Shown: positions 10,897 to 19,113 of the stretch, in pieces
Position numbering within the stretch: the first letter of the stretch is position 1
Layout of the letters: every line of letters starts with the position of its first letter
DNA from: Maricaulis sp034670125
Lineage (GTDB): Bacteria; Pseudomonadota; Alphaproteobacteria; Caulobacterales; Maricaulaceae
NCBI RefSeq assembly: GCF_034670125.1
Contig: NZ_JAXMOC010000004.1
Span: 248,001-312,000, forward strand
Reading direction: 5' to 3'
DNA: 64,000 bases
Notes under the pieces: model-generated
Told to the model about the DNA's origin: nothing
The model's input: the letters and a program-made list of their open reading frames with translations, nothing else
Database searches by the model: none
Position numbers and translations under genes: made by a program

Positions 10897-11850
10897 TCAG
10901 GTTTTCGATTTGGTCTCGCGACGACGTTTCAGCAGACCGGCCAGCCAGCGTGAAGCGAACCAGCCGGTCGGTACGATCACCACCAGCCAGGGCAGGAAGC
11001 CGGCCAGGAAGGTGAGCATGTTCGCCAGTCCACGGGCAAAGTTGCCGGTCAGATTGTGCAAGGCGCGATTGAGTGGATCGAAGGCGCTGCGGGAAACCGG
11101 ATCGACTCGTGAGGTGTAGTTCAGCGTGAGCGCGGACATCGACACCCGTCCGCGAAGCGCTCGGATGCGCGCTTGCGAACCTTCGATATCGCCCTGGACC
11201 CGGGCCAGTTCACGCTCGACCCGAACCAGTTCGTCGACGCTTACGCTCGGTCGTTCGAGGAGCGAGGTCAAACGGTTGCGCAGGGTTTCCTTGGCAATCA
11301 GGCGCGCTTCCATATCGACAATAGTGGCGGTCAGGTCTTCAGCGGTCTGGGTCTGGTTGCGGATCCGGCCATCGGCGTTTTCAAGCTGGCCCGACAGGTC
11401 TGACCGGAAGCGATCGATCCAGGCCGGCGCGGCGCGCAGGGAGAGCGTGGCGGAGACGCCGCGATTGCCTTGCTCACGGATGTTGGCGCTGACGACCTGG
11501 CAGGAGTCCGGGCCAGACCCAAGGCAGGCGTCGCGATGGGATTCGACGAGATCCGATGTTGCGGAGGCGGCGGTCTCGAGCTGATACCCGTAGCTGTAGG
11601 CGACCAGGCGTTCGCTGTCTTCGCTGCCTGATGGCTCGAGCCCGTTATCGCGTCCGCGGGCAGCGCTGTCCTGTGGTGATTGCGGTGCCGGAGCCGGTGC
11701 AGCTGCGTAGCCGGGCTCCTCTTGGATCGCGTTGCTGACGGCGAACATGCCGAAGGCTTCTGCGGGCCGGTCATCGTCAAACACGGAGCGCTGCTCGCAC
11801 GCGGCGAGCAGGCTGAGTGAGGCGAGGCCCATCACAATAACTCGTTTCAT
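10897..11850 (-). CDS. DUF4349 lipoprotein
   Basis: A 317-residue predicted lipoprotein with the lipobox LLAAC near residue 20. The central part is a DUF4349-type region: a beta-rich segment with DLVESHRDAC and SANIREQGNRGVSATLSLR, then a coiled-coil stretch (MEARLIAKETLRNRLTSLLERPSVSVDELVRVERELARVQGDIEGSQARI). The C-terminus has a hydrophobic helix (NMLTFLAGFLPWLVVIVPTGWF) and a basic RRRETKSKT tail. Function of the family is unknown; the layout suggests an envelope protein anchored at both ends. The ATG at 11850 is preferred over upstream starts because it begins the signal peptide. The M23 gene upstream ends 96 bases before this start. Confidence 0.8.
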   Translation of the reverse strand: MKRVIVMGLASLSLLAACEQRSVFDDDRPAEAFGMFAVSNAIQEEPGYAAAPAPAPQSPQDSAARGRDNGLEPSGSEDSERLVAYSYGYQLETAASATSDLVESHRDACLGSGPDSCQVVSANIREQGNRGVSATLSLRAAPAWIDRFRSDLSGQLENADGRIRNQTQTAEDLTATIVDMEARLIAKETLRNRLTSLLERPSVSVDELVRVERELARVQGDIEGSQARIRALRGRVSMSALTLNYTSRVDPVSRSAFDPLNRALHNLTGNFARGLANMLTFLAGFLPWLVVIVPTGWFASRWLAGLLKRRRETKSKT

Positions 11851-11946
11851 CGTCGATTCCCTTCGGCCGCCGCGAAGACGGGGCGTTGCATCCTTCCCGG
11901 TACCATCCATCCTGATGAGAATGGCGACCAAAGGAAGGCGGGCGCC

Positions 11947-12852
11947 CTAGCTGTCCTCTTCCCCGGTCAGCAGGCGCTCATAACTGTCCACCAGGGCGAG
12001 ATAGGGAGGCACCGGCGTGTTTTGAATGCCCGAGCCCGTATCGACCGCCATCTTGATCTCGAAATGAAGATGGATCGTGGTGGCGGTATCGCCAAACTCG
12101 TTGGAGACATAGCCAAGACGCTCGCCACGCTCGACCCGATCGCCCGGTTCGACCCGTAGTGTGTCCTTGTCGAGATGCAGGTAGGTGTAGCGGACCCCGC
12201 CATCGGTCATCAGGCGGACCGAATAGGTGCCGATCGAGGTGATGGTCCCGGCGTCCGACGCGACGGCCCAATGGGTGTCGTCCTGGCAGCTGGCCGGGCG
12301 GATGTCCTGGCCCTGATGGCCGACACCGGCCGGGCACATCGGGGTGCCATAGCCGCGGGTTTCGCAGAAATTGTCGCGCCAGGCATAGGCATAATTGGCG
12401 GCGTTGCACTGGCCTCCGGCCGGCCCGAGATATCCGCCATGGCCGTAGACCTGGCTGTTGGCATAGGCCTGGCCGGCCTCCATCGGGAACCGCATGTCCG
12501 GCGCATAATTGATCTGGACTGTCTGGCCGGTGCCCGAATCCTCCGCCAGGTCGCCGGCAGGCATGTAGGCGAAAGGATCGCCGGACCCGTCCACGGGAAC
12601 TGCGGGTGGTTCCGGTTCGGGCTCCGGTTCGGGCTCCGGTTCGGGCTCCGGTTCGGGTTCGGGCAAGGCGTCGGGCTGGGCATCGGATTCTGTGTCCTCT
12701 GCACCGACGGGGTCCTGATCGGGTCCGGCCGGATCGGTTTGCTCGACCCCGGCCGACGGTGCCGGAACCTCATCGGCGGGCCACCAGATCATGGCGGCAA
12801 TGCCGGCTGTGGCGACCGCGGCGGCGAGGGTGAGTTCGGCTTCGCGTGACAT
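11947..12852 (-). CDS. M23 family metallopeptidase with Pro-Glu spacer
   Basis: A 301-residue exported or membrane-anchored protein. Residues 9-24 are an N-terminal hydrophobic segment. A PEPEPE tract (about residues 64-82) acts as a rigid spacer like that of TonB. The C-terminal M23 (LytM-type) domain has H179/D183 in GHQGQDIRP and H261/H263 in TTIHLHFEIKM, the expected zinc and catalytic positions. So it is probably an active peptidoglycan endopeptidase or a relative acting in the periplasm. Several cysteines (C149, C163, C173, C189) could form disulfides. Its ATG overlaps the stop of the upstream secreted-protein gene by one base (TAATG), so the two are co-translated. Confidence 0.85.
   Translation of the reverse strand: MSREAELTLAAAVATAGIAAMIWWPADEVPAPSAGVEQTDPAGPDQDPVGAEDTESDAQPDALPEPEPEPEPEPEPEPEPEPPAVPVDGSGDPFAYMPAGDLAEDSGTGQTVQINYAPDMRFPMEAGQAYANSQVYGHGGYLGPAGGQCNAANYAYAWRDNFCETRGYGTPMCPAGVGHQGQDIRPASCQDDTHWAVASDAGTITSIGTYSVRLMTDGGVRYTYLHLDKDTLRVEPGDRVERGERLGYVSNEFGDTATTIHLHFEIKMAVDTGSGIQNTPVPPYLALVDSYERLLTGEEDS
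12611..12658. repeat. 12-bp tandem repeat encoding Pro-Glu spacer
   Basis: Four head-to-tail copies of TCCGGTTCGGGC (last copy one base different) inside the M23 peptidase gene. Read on the minus strand they encode EPEP. Slippage here would change spacer length in steps of four residues without breaking the frame. Confidence 0.85.
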
Positions 12853-13613
12853 TACTGACCTCCTGCGTCGGGTGTGCCGGCGGCGATGATCAGCGAGTCG
12901 GCGAGATTGCGAATGTAGGCGTCGGAAGAACAGCGTGGATCGCCGGTCGGGCGGTCACATTCCACCGTGATGGAATAGGCCGCTCCGTAGCGGTTGAAGC
13001 TGAGCTCACGGCCATATTCGGTTTCGCTGATGCGATAGCCGTCAGCGTTGGTCGCATTCAGGCGGCGGGTGCTCAGCGGGTCCGATGCGTGTGCGTGAGC
13101 CAGCCGGGTGCCGAACACCTCGACCACGAGGCCCGGCGCGATCACCGACAGGGTGTAGAAATCCTGCTGCGGGAACAGCAGCGTCCGGGCGTCATTGCTG
13201 ACCGCAAGGGCGGCAGTGTCCGGGATCAGGACCGGCAGCCGTGTCGCAACGACGCCGGCCGCTTCCGGGTTGGTCGGTCGGGCGAAAGGCAGATTACCCT
13301 GGGTGACCGCCGAAACGGTGTCAAAGCGACGCAGTTGACGGGCCTGGAGCAACGCATCCTCGGCGGCGGCGACCCAGTTGATCGACATGGCCACCGGAGC
13401 ATCGGGCCTTGGCTCGCGGCCCGGCTGCAGCCGGGCCACCCGGCGCAGTGCGGCTGTCGCGAGATTGTCCGGCACAGCCTGGCCCGTTGCTGCCAGGCCA
13501 GCCTGTTGACCGCCGGCCTGTTGCAGGGGGGCCTGTTGGTGTTGCGCAGGTGAGCCCGCGGTGACCAGCACCATCGCAGCGAGCGGGGTCACAAGGGTCA
13601 GTCGGGACGTCAT
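12852..13613 (-). CDS. Secreted protein of unknown function, coupled to M23 peptidase
   Basis: A 253-residue protein with an N-terminal signal peptide (MTSRLTLVTPLAAMVLVTAGSPA) followed by a glutamine/alanine-rich stretch (QHQQAPLQQAGGQQAG). I recognise no family. The body contains an alternating hydrophobic pattern and a pair of cysteines (ECDRPTGDPRCSS) near the C-terminus. The start at 13613 is chosen because GGGGAG lies six bases upstream; a much longer reading of the same frame would run antisense through panD and is rejected. The stop overlaps the start of the M23 peptidase, so it may be a partner or regulator of that enzyme. Confidence 0.65.
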   Translation of the reverse strand: MTSRLTLVTPLAAMVLVTAGSPAQHQQAPLQQAGGQQAGLAATGQAVPDNLATAALRRVARLQPGREPRPDAPVAMSINWVAAAEDALLQARQLRRFDTVSAVTQGNLPFARPTNPEAAGVVATRLPVLIPDTAALAVSNDARTLLFPQQDFYTLSVIAPGLVVEVFGTRLAHAHASDPLSTRRLNATNADGYRISETEYGRELSFNRYGAAYSITVECDRPTGDPRCSSDAYIRNLADSLIIAAGTPDAGGQ

Positions 13614-13880
13614 GATCATCTCCCCAGAGCAAGAGTATTTCCTGTTCTTGCACGCCCAGCATGAACCGTGGCTGAGGCTGGACCGGGGCGATCGTTCATC
13701 GGCAATGATCAGACGGTGCCCGGCGGCCGATGGCGGAGGTCGGAGGCGGCCGGCCGCGGAGGAGACGAGCCGGCGAGGTAGGCCAACACTGTTGTGACGC
13801 GCGCATACGGAGGCCGGGCGTTGAAATTCATCGCGCCAACCCGTATGTGCAGCGCAATATGTTGTTGCTGGAGTAGCGCG

Positions 13881-14246
13881 ATGCGCCTCACCATGATGAA
13901 ATGCAAGCTGCACCGGGCCACGGTGACCCAGGCTGACCTGCACTATGAAGGGTCGATCTCGATCGATCGCGACTATCTCGAGGCGGCGGGTATCCTGCCG
14001 CACGAGCAGGTCGATGTGCTCAACATCAATAATGGCGAGCGCTTTACCACCTATGCCATCGAGGCTCCGCGCGGCAGCCGGACCTTCGGCATCAATGGAG
14101 CCGCGGCGCGTCTGGCCCAGGTCGGGGACCGGATCATCGTCGTGGCGTATGCCGAGATGGAGGCCGCCGAGGCCGAGCAGCATGATCCGGTCGTGGTCCT
14201 GCTGGACGAGCACAACAAGGTCATCGCCAAGCCCCAGGCGGCCTGA
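13881..14246 (+). CDS. panD: Aspartate 1-decarboxylase
   Basis: A 121-residue pyruvoyl enzyme that converts L-aspartate to beta-alanine for pantothenate and CoA synthesis. The proenzyme self-cleaves between Gly and Ser to make the pyruvoyl group; the site is visible in LHYEGSISID. Other family blocks are MKCKLHRATVTQADL, DVLNINNGERFTTYAIEAPRGS and the C-terminal DRIIVVAYAEM. The ATG at 13881 has CTGGAG at 13868-13873; ATGs at 13893 and 13896 are alternatives that shorten the protein by four or five residues. Transcribed alone, divergent from the secreted-protein/M23 unit. Confidence 0.95.
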   Translation: MRLTMMKCKLHRATVTQADLHYEGSISIDRDYLEAAGILPHEQVDVLNINNGERFTTYAIEAPRGSRTFGINGAAARLAQVGDRIIVVAYAEMEAAEAEQHDPVVVLLDEHNKVIAKPQAA

Positions 14247-14252
14247 TTTCGC

Positions 14253-14960
14253 TCACTGATTGATGCAGAAATCGGCGCTGACCGTAGCCGTGAGCGTCAG
14301 CTCGCCGGCGGCAATGGGCGTCGATCCGAAGCTGTCTGCGGCCATCATCCGGCTTTCATAAACCGGTTGCGGGCGGTAATTGCTTTCGCCCATCCGGCGT
14401 ATCCCGCACAGTTCGAAACCGGCCGCATCGGCGAACAGGTCAGCCTTGGCCAGCAAGGCCGCAATCGCTTGGCGACGCGCATTGTCCATCGCCTCACCGG
14501 TGTCTTCCGCGCCGAAGGTCACACCATTTATATTGTTGGCACCGGCCGACACCATCGCATCGATGACCTGCCCGACCCGGCTCGTGTCGCGGACCTTGGC
14601 GGAGACTTGGTTACGAGTCTCATAGCCGATGATTGTGCGTTCGATCTGGTTGGGGGCCTGGCGGTCGGCATAGACCGGCGATACCGACAGCTGGGCCGTC
14701 TGCATGTCGTCACTGTCGACGCCGGCGCGGCGCAGGGCGTCAAACACCTGGCTCATCGCGGCTCCGTTGGCGCGGACGGCATCCCGGGCGGTTTCGGCGC
14801 GGGTCACCACGCCTGAGGAGACCGTCGCGAATTCCGGAGCGATCTGCACTGTTGCGCTTTCCGAGAGCGACAGGGTCGGCTCGCTCTCACCGGCCTGGGC
14901 GAAAGCCGGTGCGGCGAGGCTGGCGACGAGGGCGGTCGAGGTAATCAGGGCGCGGATCAT
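14253..14960 (-). CDS. SIMPL domain (DUF541) exported protein
   Basis: A 235-residue periplasmic or outer-membrane-associated protein with a signal peptide (MIRALITSTALVASLAAPAFAQA). The SIMPL/DUF541 domain covers nearly the rest, with the typical blocks SESATVQIAPEFATVSSGV, TAQLSVSPVYADRQAPNQIERTIIGYETRNQVSAKVRD and a final beta strand LTLTATVSADF. Function of the family is not defined; relatives form ring-like oligomers and are linked to envelope stress. The start at 14960 follows a CGGAG ribosome site. It is tail-to-tail with panD, six bases apart. A second, divergent SIMPL protein lies at 26215. Confidence 0.85.
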   Translation of the reverse strand: MIRALITSTALVASLAAPAFAQAGESEPTLSLSESATVQIAPEFATVSSGVVTRAETARDAVRANGAAMSQVFDALRRAGVDSDDMQTAQLSVSPVYADRQAPNQIERTIIGYETRNQVSAKVRDTSRVGQVIDAMVSAGANNINGVTFGAEDTGEAMDNARRQAIAALLAKADLFADAAGFELCGIRRMGESNYRPQPVYESRMMAADSFGSTPIAAGELTLTATVSADFCINQ

Positions 14961-15175
14961 GAACAAAACTCCGTGGCGAATGCGCCGACCGCTCCGGGAT
15001 GGAGGCGGCAGCTCGTTGGCGTTGAGGACGAGACTAGCACTTTCGCGCCTGAGCGCACGCTGAACGCGCGCGGTCCATTTTCGCCATCATGATGTCAATG
15101 CCGTAACATTGCCTGCACACCCGTCTTGGCGCGCCCGCGAAGAGCCAGTAACCATGGGCCCACGCTTTAACAGCG

Positions 15176-15252
15176 GGGCCTGTAGCTCAATTGGTTAGAG
15201 CCGGCGGCTCATAACCGCTTGGTTGGGGGTTCGAGTCCCTCCGGGCCCACCA
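15176..15252 (+). tRNA. tRNA-Ile2 (anticodon CAT, lysidine-modified type)
   Basis: The 77-base cloverleaf folds fully: acceptor GGGCCTG with CGGGCCC, D-arm GCTC/GAGC, anticodon stem GGCGG/CCGCT with loop CTCATAA, T-arm with GGTTCGAGT, encoded CCA. The anticodon is CAT. The acceptor stem and variable-loop context (CTTGGTT) resemble the ATA-decoding isoleucine tRNA, whose C34 is changed to lysidine by TilS, rather than elongator methionine tRNA. Methionine is the alternative. It is followed by a tandem array that continues the spacing of its tail. Confidence 0.9.
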
Positions 15253-15492
15253 TATTCCCGATCTCACGGCAATTTGCTTCGCAAATGCCTCCGATGGGGC
15301 GGCCTGGCCGGCCGACGCGCGGTCGCGCTTGCGAACCCTTCGGGTTCGATGTTGTTTCGTCCAGCTCCACCATTCCTTCGACCTTCCGGCGGTCCGCTGC
15401 GCGGACGCCTTCGATGGGGTGGGCTGACCGCCCGGCGCGCGGTCGCGCTTGCGAACTCCGCGGGTTCGAGGCCGGTTCGCTCGGCTCCATGA
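15253..15492 (+). repeat. Two tandem 120-bp units repeating the tRNA tail spacing
   Basis: The tRNA ends in CCA at 15250-15252. A second CCACCA ends at 15372 and a decayed CCATGA at 15492, giving an exact 120-base period. Each unit holds a small hairpin near its start (TTTGCTTCGCAAA; GTCCGCTGCGCGGAC), a GATGGGG-containing middle, the shared GCGCGGTCGCGCTTGCGAAC (15317-15336 and 15437-15456), then GGGTTCGA, which matches the tRNA T-loop, and a tRNA-like end. The rest of the gap to 15686 shows no gene. Confidence 0.85.
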
Positions 15493-15686
15493 TTTTTGCA
15501 TCGCGTCGAAAAGCGGCTTCAGGTGATGTCCTGCGGTCATTGTCTGGCCAGCGGCCGAACCCACAATGGCTGTGCGAGAATGTGATTGCCTTACGCAATC
15601 AAAGGTGTGAATCCTTGTCAAGCACACGGTTTTATTAACCTTGGGTGCGCTAGCCTCCACAGGCACTCGAGGAGGGACACGGCGAC

Positions 15687-17510
15687 ATGCTCTGGAGACA
15701 GATCGACCGCTGGACAGGCGCTGATCCGCAGATCGATTTCGATTATGCGGTCAAGTCGCGCATTGCCGTCGCCTATACTGCGATTTTCACCCTCATGGGT
15801 CTGGTCAATGCCGGCGTGCTCGCCTTTGTCCTCGACGGACGTCCCGGCATGGTCGAGTTGGGACTGGGTTCGGCTGCAATTGCGGCCGCCGTCGGGATAG
15901 TCGGTTTGCGCCTGCGTCGACCGAACCTGACCATCCTGGTGATGATCACGTTGGCCACGCTGGTCCTGTTCGCAGCGGCTTGGGCCAATCGGGGCTCCTT
16001 CCCTCCGGCGACGCTGTATCTGCCCGGCATTGTCCTGGGCGCCTATATCGCCTGGGGCGCGCGGGCGGCGATCGTCGCCATCGTTCCGCTGGCGGCCTAT
16101 TTCGGACTGATCCTGGTCACCGCCGATCATTCCAATACCGGCGCCTTGGGGTTTCGACCGACGGAATTGCTCAACATGCTGGTCGCAGCCGGCTCGCTGT
16201 CCTGCGTCTGGATTGTCCTTTTCGGCTCGAGTTTCCGGTCGGCGACACGAGATGCCCAGAACGCTCTGACTGACGCGAACCACCAGCTGGAAACCGCTCT
16301 GATTTCGGCGCAACAGGCCAATCGCGCCAAGTCGGATTTCATCGCCAATATGAGCCATGAGGTCCGCACACCGCTGAACGGCGTGCTTGGGATGACCAAT
16401 GTGCTACAGGCGGACACCACGCTGACCGATGAGCACCGGCGCCGTCTCGACCTGATCGATGACAGCGGCAAGGCCCTGCTCGAACTGCTCAATGGCATTC
16501 TCGACCTGTCCAAGATCGAGGCCGAGGCGCTTGAGCTTGAAGCGCGCAGCTTTGACCTTGCCGGCTTGGTCAACAGCACAACCGAACACTGGCGACCGCA
16601 GGCCGAATCCAAGGGTTTGACGCTGACTGTCAGCAATCAACTGGGTGACGAGGCTTTTGTGATTGGTGATCCGATCCGCTTGCGCCAGGTGATCAACAAC
16701 CTGTTGGGCAATGCGGTGAAGTTCACCCATACCGGTCGGATCAGCGTGTCATTGGCGGCGATTGGTGAGGTCCGTGACGGCAAGACCCGAATTCGCCTCG
16801 CTGTCCGGGATACCGGCATAGGCATTCCCGGCAGCAAGCAGGAAGCGATCTTCGATCCGTTCAGCCAGGTCGACGCAACCGTGACCCGGCGCTTTGGTGG
16901 CACCGGGCTCGGGCTGGCGATCTGTCGACGCCTGGTCGCGAAAATGGACGGCAAGATCACACTGTCGAGCAAGATGGGCCGCGGCTCGACCTTTACGGTC
17001 GACCTGCCGCTCGAACGGGTTGCGGCGAGCGCACAGGAGACCGTCAAGCGCGGCGTCGTGTCCCTTGAACCGATCGAGGCATCGGGCCGCGTCCTTGTGG
17101 TCGACGACGTGATGACCAACCAGCTGGTGATCAAGGCCATGGTCCAGCAGATCGTGAAGGCGGACGGGTTGATCGTCGACTGTGCTTCGGGCGGACGCGA
17201 GGCGGTCAACAAGGCGACGTCGCTCGCCTATGACCTCGTGCTGATGGACATCCAGATGCCTGAGATGGATGGCGTCAGCGCGATGCAGTGCATCAAGGGA
17301 ACGCGCAAATCGGCGGACGCCCGGATTGTCGCTGTGACGGCCCTAGCCTCCGACGATCACCGGCGCGAATTCCTGGCGGCCGGGTTTACCGACTATCTGC
17401 CAAAGCCGGTCGAGATCAGCGAGCTTCGCCGAGTGCTCGAACAGGCCCTCGTGACCGAACGGCGTTCGGAGGAATCCCCGCCGGACGAGAGCCGGGCGAT
17501 CCGGACCTGA
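15687..17510 (+). CDS. Hybrid histidine kinase with multi-TM sensor and receiver
   Basis: A 607-residue kinase. The first 180 residues are a membrane domain with five or six hydrophobic helices and no sizeable periplasmic loop, suggesting an intramembrane or membrane-state sensor. After a short coiled linker comes HisKA with H224 in NMSHEVRTPLNG, HATPase with NNLLGNAVKF and GGTGLGLAIC, and a receiver with D521 in LMDIQMPEMDG. GGAGG about a dozen bases upstream supports the ATG. It is a solo gene: no response regulator or Hpt gene is next to it. It faces the TPP-enzyme gene tail-to-tail, three bases apart. Confidence 0.88.
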   Translation: MLWRQIDRWTGADPQIDFDYAVKSRIAVAYTAIFTLMGLVNAGVLAFVLDGRPGMVELGLGSAAIAAAVGIVGLRLRRPNLTILVMITLATLVLFAAAWANRGSFPPATLYLPGIVLGAYIAWGARAAIVAIVPLAAYFGLILVTADHSNTGALGFRPTELLNMLVAAGSLSCVWIVLFGSSFRSATRDAQNALTDANHQLETALISAQQANRAKSDFIANMSHEVRTPLNGVLGMTNVLQADTTLTDEHRRRLDLIDDSGKALLELLNGILDLSKIEAEALELEARSFDLAGLVNSTTEHWRPQAESKGLTLTVSNQLGDEAFVIGDPIRLRQVINNLLGNAVKFTHTGRISVSLAAIGEVRDGKTRIRLAVRDTGIGIPGSKQEAIFDPFSQVDATVTRRFGGTGLGLAICRRLVAKMDGKITLSSKMGRGSTFTVDLPLERVAASAQETVKRGVVSLEPIEASGRVLVVDDVMTNQLVIKAMVQQIVKADGLIVDCASGGREAVNKATSLAYDLVLMDIQMPEMDGVSAMQCIKGTRKSADARIVAVTALASDDHRREFLAAGFTDYLPKPVEISELRRVLEQALVTERRSEESPPDESRAIRT

Positions 17511-17513
17511 CGG

Positions 17514-19067
17514 TCAGATTTCCGCAACGATCATTTGCGGGCCGCCCGCCGCCAGCGCCCGCTGAAGCGCCGTGTCGAACTCACCGGCAGTGCGCGCCGT
17601 CTGACCGGGCACGCCAAACCCTTCGGCCAGTTTGATCCAGTCCATCCGCGGGTTCTCGAGCGACAGCATCTGCTGGGCCGCAGGTCCCGGATCGCCGGCC
17701 CCCACGCGTGCCAGTTCGACATTGAGTACCAGATAGGAGTGGTTGGCGAACACCACGTTGATGACGTCGAGCTTTTCCCGGGCCTGGGTCCAAAGGGCCT
17801 GTAGCGTATACGCCGCCGCGCCATCGCCGCAGAGTGCGAAGACCTGTTTGTCAGGACAGGCCATTGCGGCGCCGATTGCCTGGGGCATGCCCGAGCCGAT
17901 GGCGCCGCCGGTCAGGCAAAGCCAGTCATGTCGGGGCCCATGCTCGATCCACGGAAAGACGCCCATCCCGGAGGTGGTGGCATCATCGCAGATGACGGAA
18001 TCGTCGGGCATGTGACGCAGCAGGGAAATGCCGACATAGCCGGGATTGAGGGCTTCGTCGGGAAACAGCTTGGGCGCTTGCGACTGCGCGGGCAGGTCGG
18101 GCGCTGCCGGATTGGCATCCAGGGCGTCGGCCAGGGCATTCAGCCCGGCGATGACGTCGTCCGCAGGACCGGCCAGGGTCTCGGTAGTCGTGCCGGGCGG
18201 GGTCAGCTCACCGGGCTGGTCGGGATAGGCGAAAAAGGCGACCGGAGGCTTCGATCCGGCGATCACCAGGAGGTCGGTACCGGCCAGCTCCTCGAGGGCC
18301 TGTTCCCCAAAATAGCCAAGGCGTTTGGGGGAGACGCGGCCATGCCCGCGCGCGATGCGGGGCACGAAAGTGTCCATGAACAACCGGGCGCCCGTGGCCG
18401 CGGCAATTCGGCCGGCAGCAGCCAGACCGGTTTCGAGGCAGGCGTCATTGCCAAGGAACAGGACCGGAGCGCTGGCGGCGCGAAGAGCGGTGGCGACAGC
18501 CGAGATGCGGGCCGCGGAAACCGGATTCGGGCCGGGTACGGGCCGGGCCTCCAGCACGCTGGGTTCCTGGTCCGACCAAGCGCAATCGGCCGGCAGGATG
18601 AGTGACGCGACACCCCGTTCCGGACCGTATGACTGCTGCACCGCCTCGATCGCCATGGTGGAGACGTCCGACGCCTCAGCCACGCATCCCACCCAGCGCG
18701 ACATCGGCCGGCACACGCCGGCGGCATCCGAGGTCAGCGGCGCGTCGAGCTTGATGTGATCGCGGGCGTGGTCGCCGACAATGTTGACCACCGGTGCATA
18801 GGCGCGGCGGGCATTGTGCAGGTTGGCGAGGCCATTGCCGGCGCCCGGGCCGAGATGGAGCAGGGTACAGGCCGGCTTGCCGGCCATGCGGGCATAACCG
18901 TCCGCGGCACCGGTTGCGACGCCTTCAAACAGGCACAGGACCGAGCGCATCCCTTCGGTTCGGTCGAGTGCGGCGACCATGTGCATTTCGGACGTGCCCG
19001 GATTGGTGAAGCAGACATCCACTCCCTGATTGATCAGCGTTCTGACCAGGCTTTCAGCTGCAAACAT
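17514..19067 (-). CDS. Thiamine-diphosphate enzyme, benzoylformate-decarboxylase/acetolactate-synthase-like
   Basis: A 517-residue ThDP enzyme annotated in relatives as acetolactate-synthase large-subunit homologue. The N-terminal pyrimidine-binding domain has NPGTSEMH, the cofactor glutamate in LCLFEGVATG and a histidine in LLHLGPGAGNG matching His70 of benzoylformate decarboxylase. The serine at position 26 of that enzyme is Thr here. The C-terminal PP-binding domain contains LCLTGGAIGSGMPQAIGAA and CGDGAAAYTLQALWTQ. The start at 19067 fits the family N-terminus; a longer start would overlap the upstream gene. It follows the 2-hydroxyacid dehydrogenase gene by 46 bases, so it probably decarboxylates that enzyme's 2-oxoacid product. 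No acetolactate small subunit is nearby. Confidence 0.8.
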   Translation of the reverse strand: MFAAESLVRTLINQGVDVCFTNPGTSEMHMVAALDRTEGMRSVLCLFEGVATGAADGYARMAGKPACTLLHLGPGAGNGLANLHNARRAYAPVVNIVGDHARDHIKLDAPLTSDAAGVCRPMSRWVGCVAEASDVSTMAIEAVQQSYGPERGVASLILPADCAWSDQEPSVLEARPVPGPNPVSAARISAVATALRAASAPVLFLGNDACLETGLAAAGRIAAATGARLFMDTFVPRIARGHGRVSPKRLGYFGEQALEELAGTDLLVIAGSKPPVAFFAYPDQPGELTPPGTTTETLAGPADDVIAGLNALADALDANPAAPDLPAQSQAPKLFPDEALNPGYVGISLLRHMPDDSVICDDATTSGMGVFPWIEHGPRHDWLCLTGGAIGSGMPQAIGAAMACPDKQVFALCGDGAAAYTLQALWTQAREKLDVINVVFANHSYLVLNVELARVGAGDPGPAAQQMLSLENPRMDWIKLAEGFGVPGQTARTAGEFDTALQRALAAGGPQMIVAEI

Positions 19068-19113
19068 TGATCGACCCCGTTGTGTGCTTGGTTGCTTGGA
19101 TTTGGTGGCGAGA

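Noticed and set aside
12611..12658. Tandem repeat as a minisatellite or CRISPR
   Set aside because: It is in frame and encodes a Pro-Glu spacer in the M23 gene.
12852..14213. 453-codon version of the secreted protein
   Set aside because: The first ~200 codons run antisense through panD; the RBS-supported start with a signal peptide is at 13613.
15253..15492. CRISPR array
   Set aside because: Only two 120-bp units, with imperfect repeats and no constant spacer; not a CRISPR.
15187..15666. 159-codon minus-strand frame through the tRNA and tandem units
   Set aside because: Its end is the complement of the tRNA (RRDSNPQPSGYEPPALTN), a well-known false protein signature; the repeated peptide comes from the 120-bp units.
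15176..17510. Prophage or integrative element at the tRNA
   Set aside because: No integrase, phage gene or matching attachment repeat beyond the tandem units; backbone genes resume at once.
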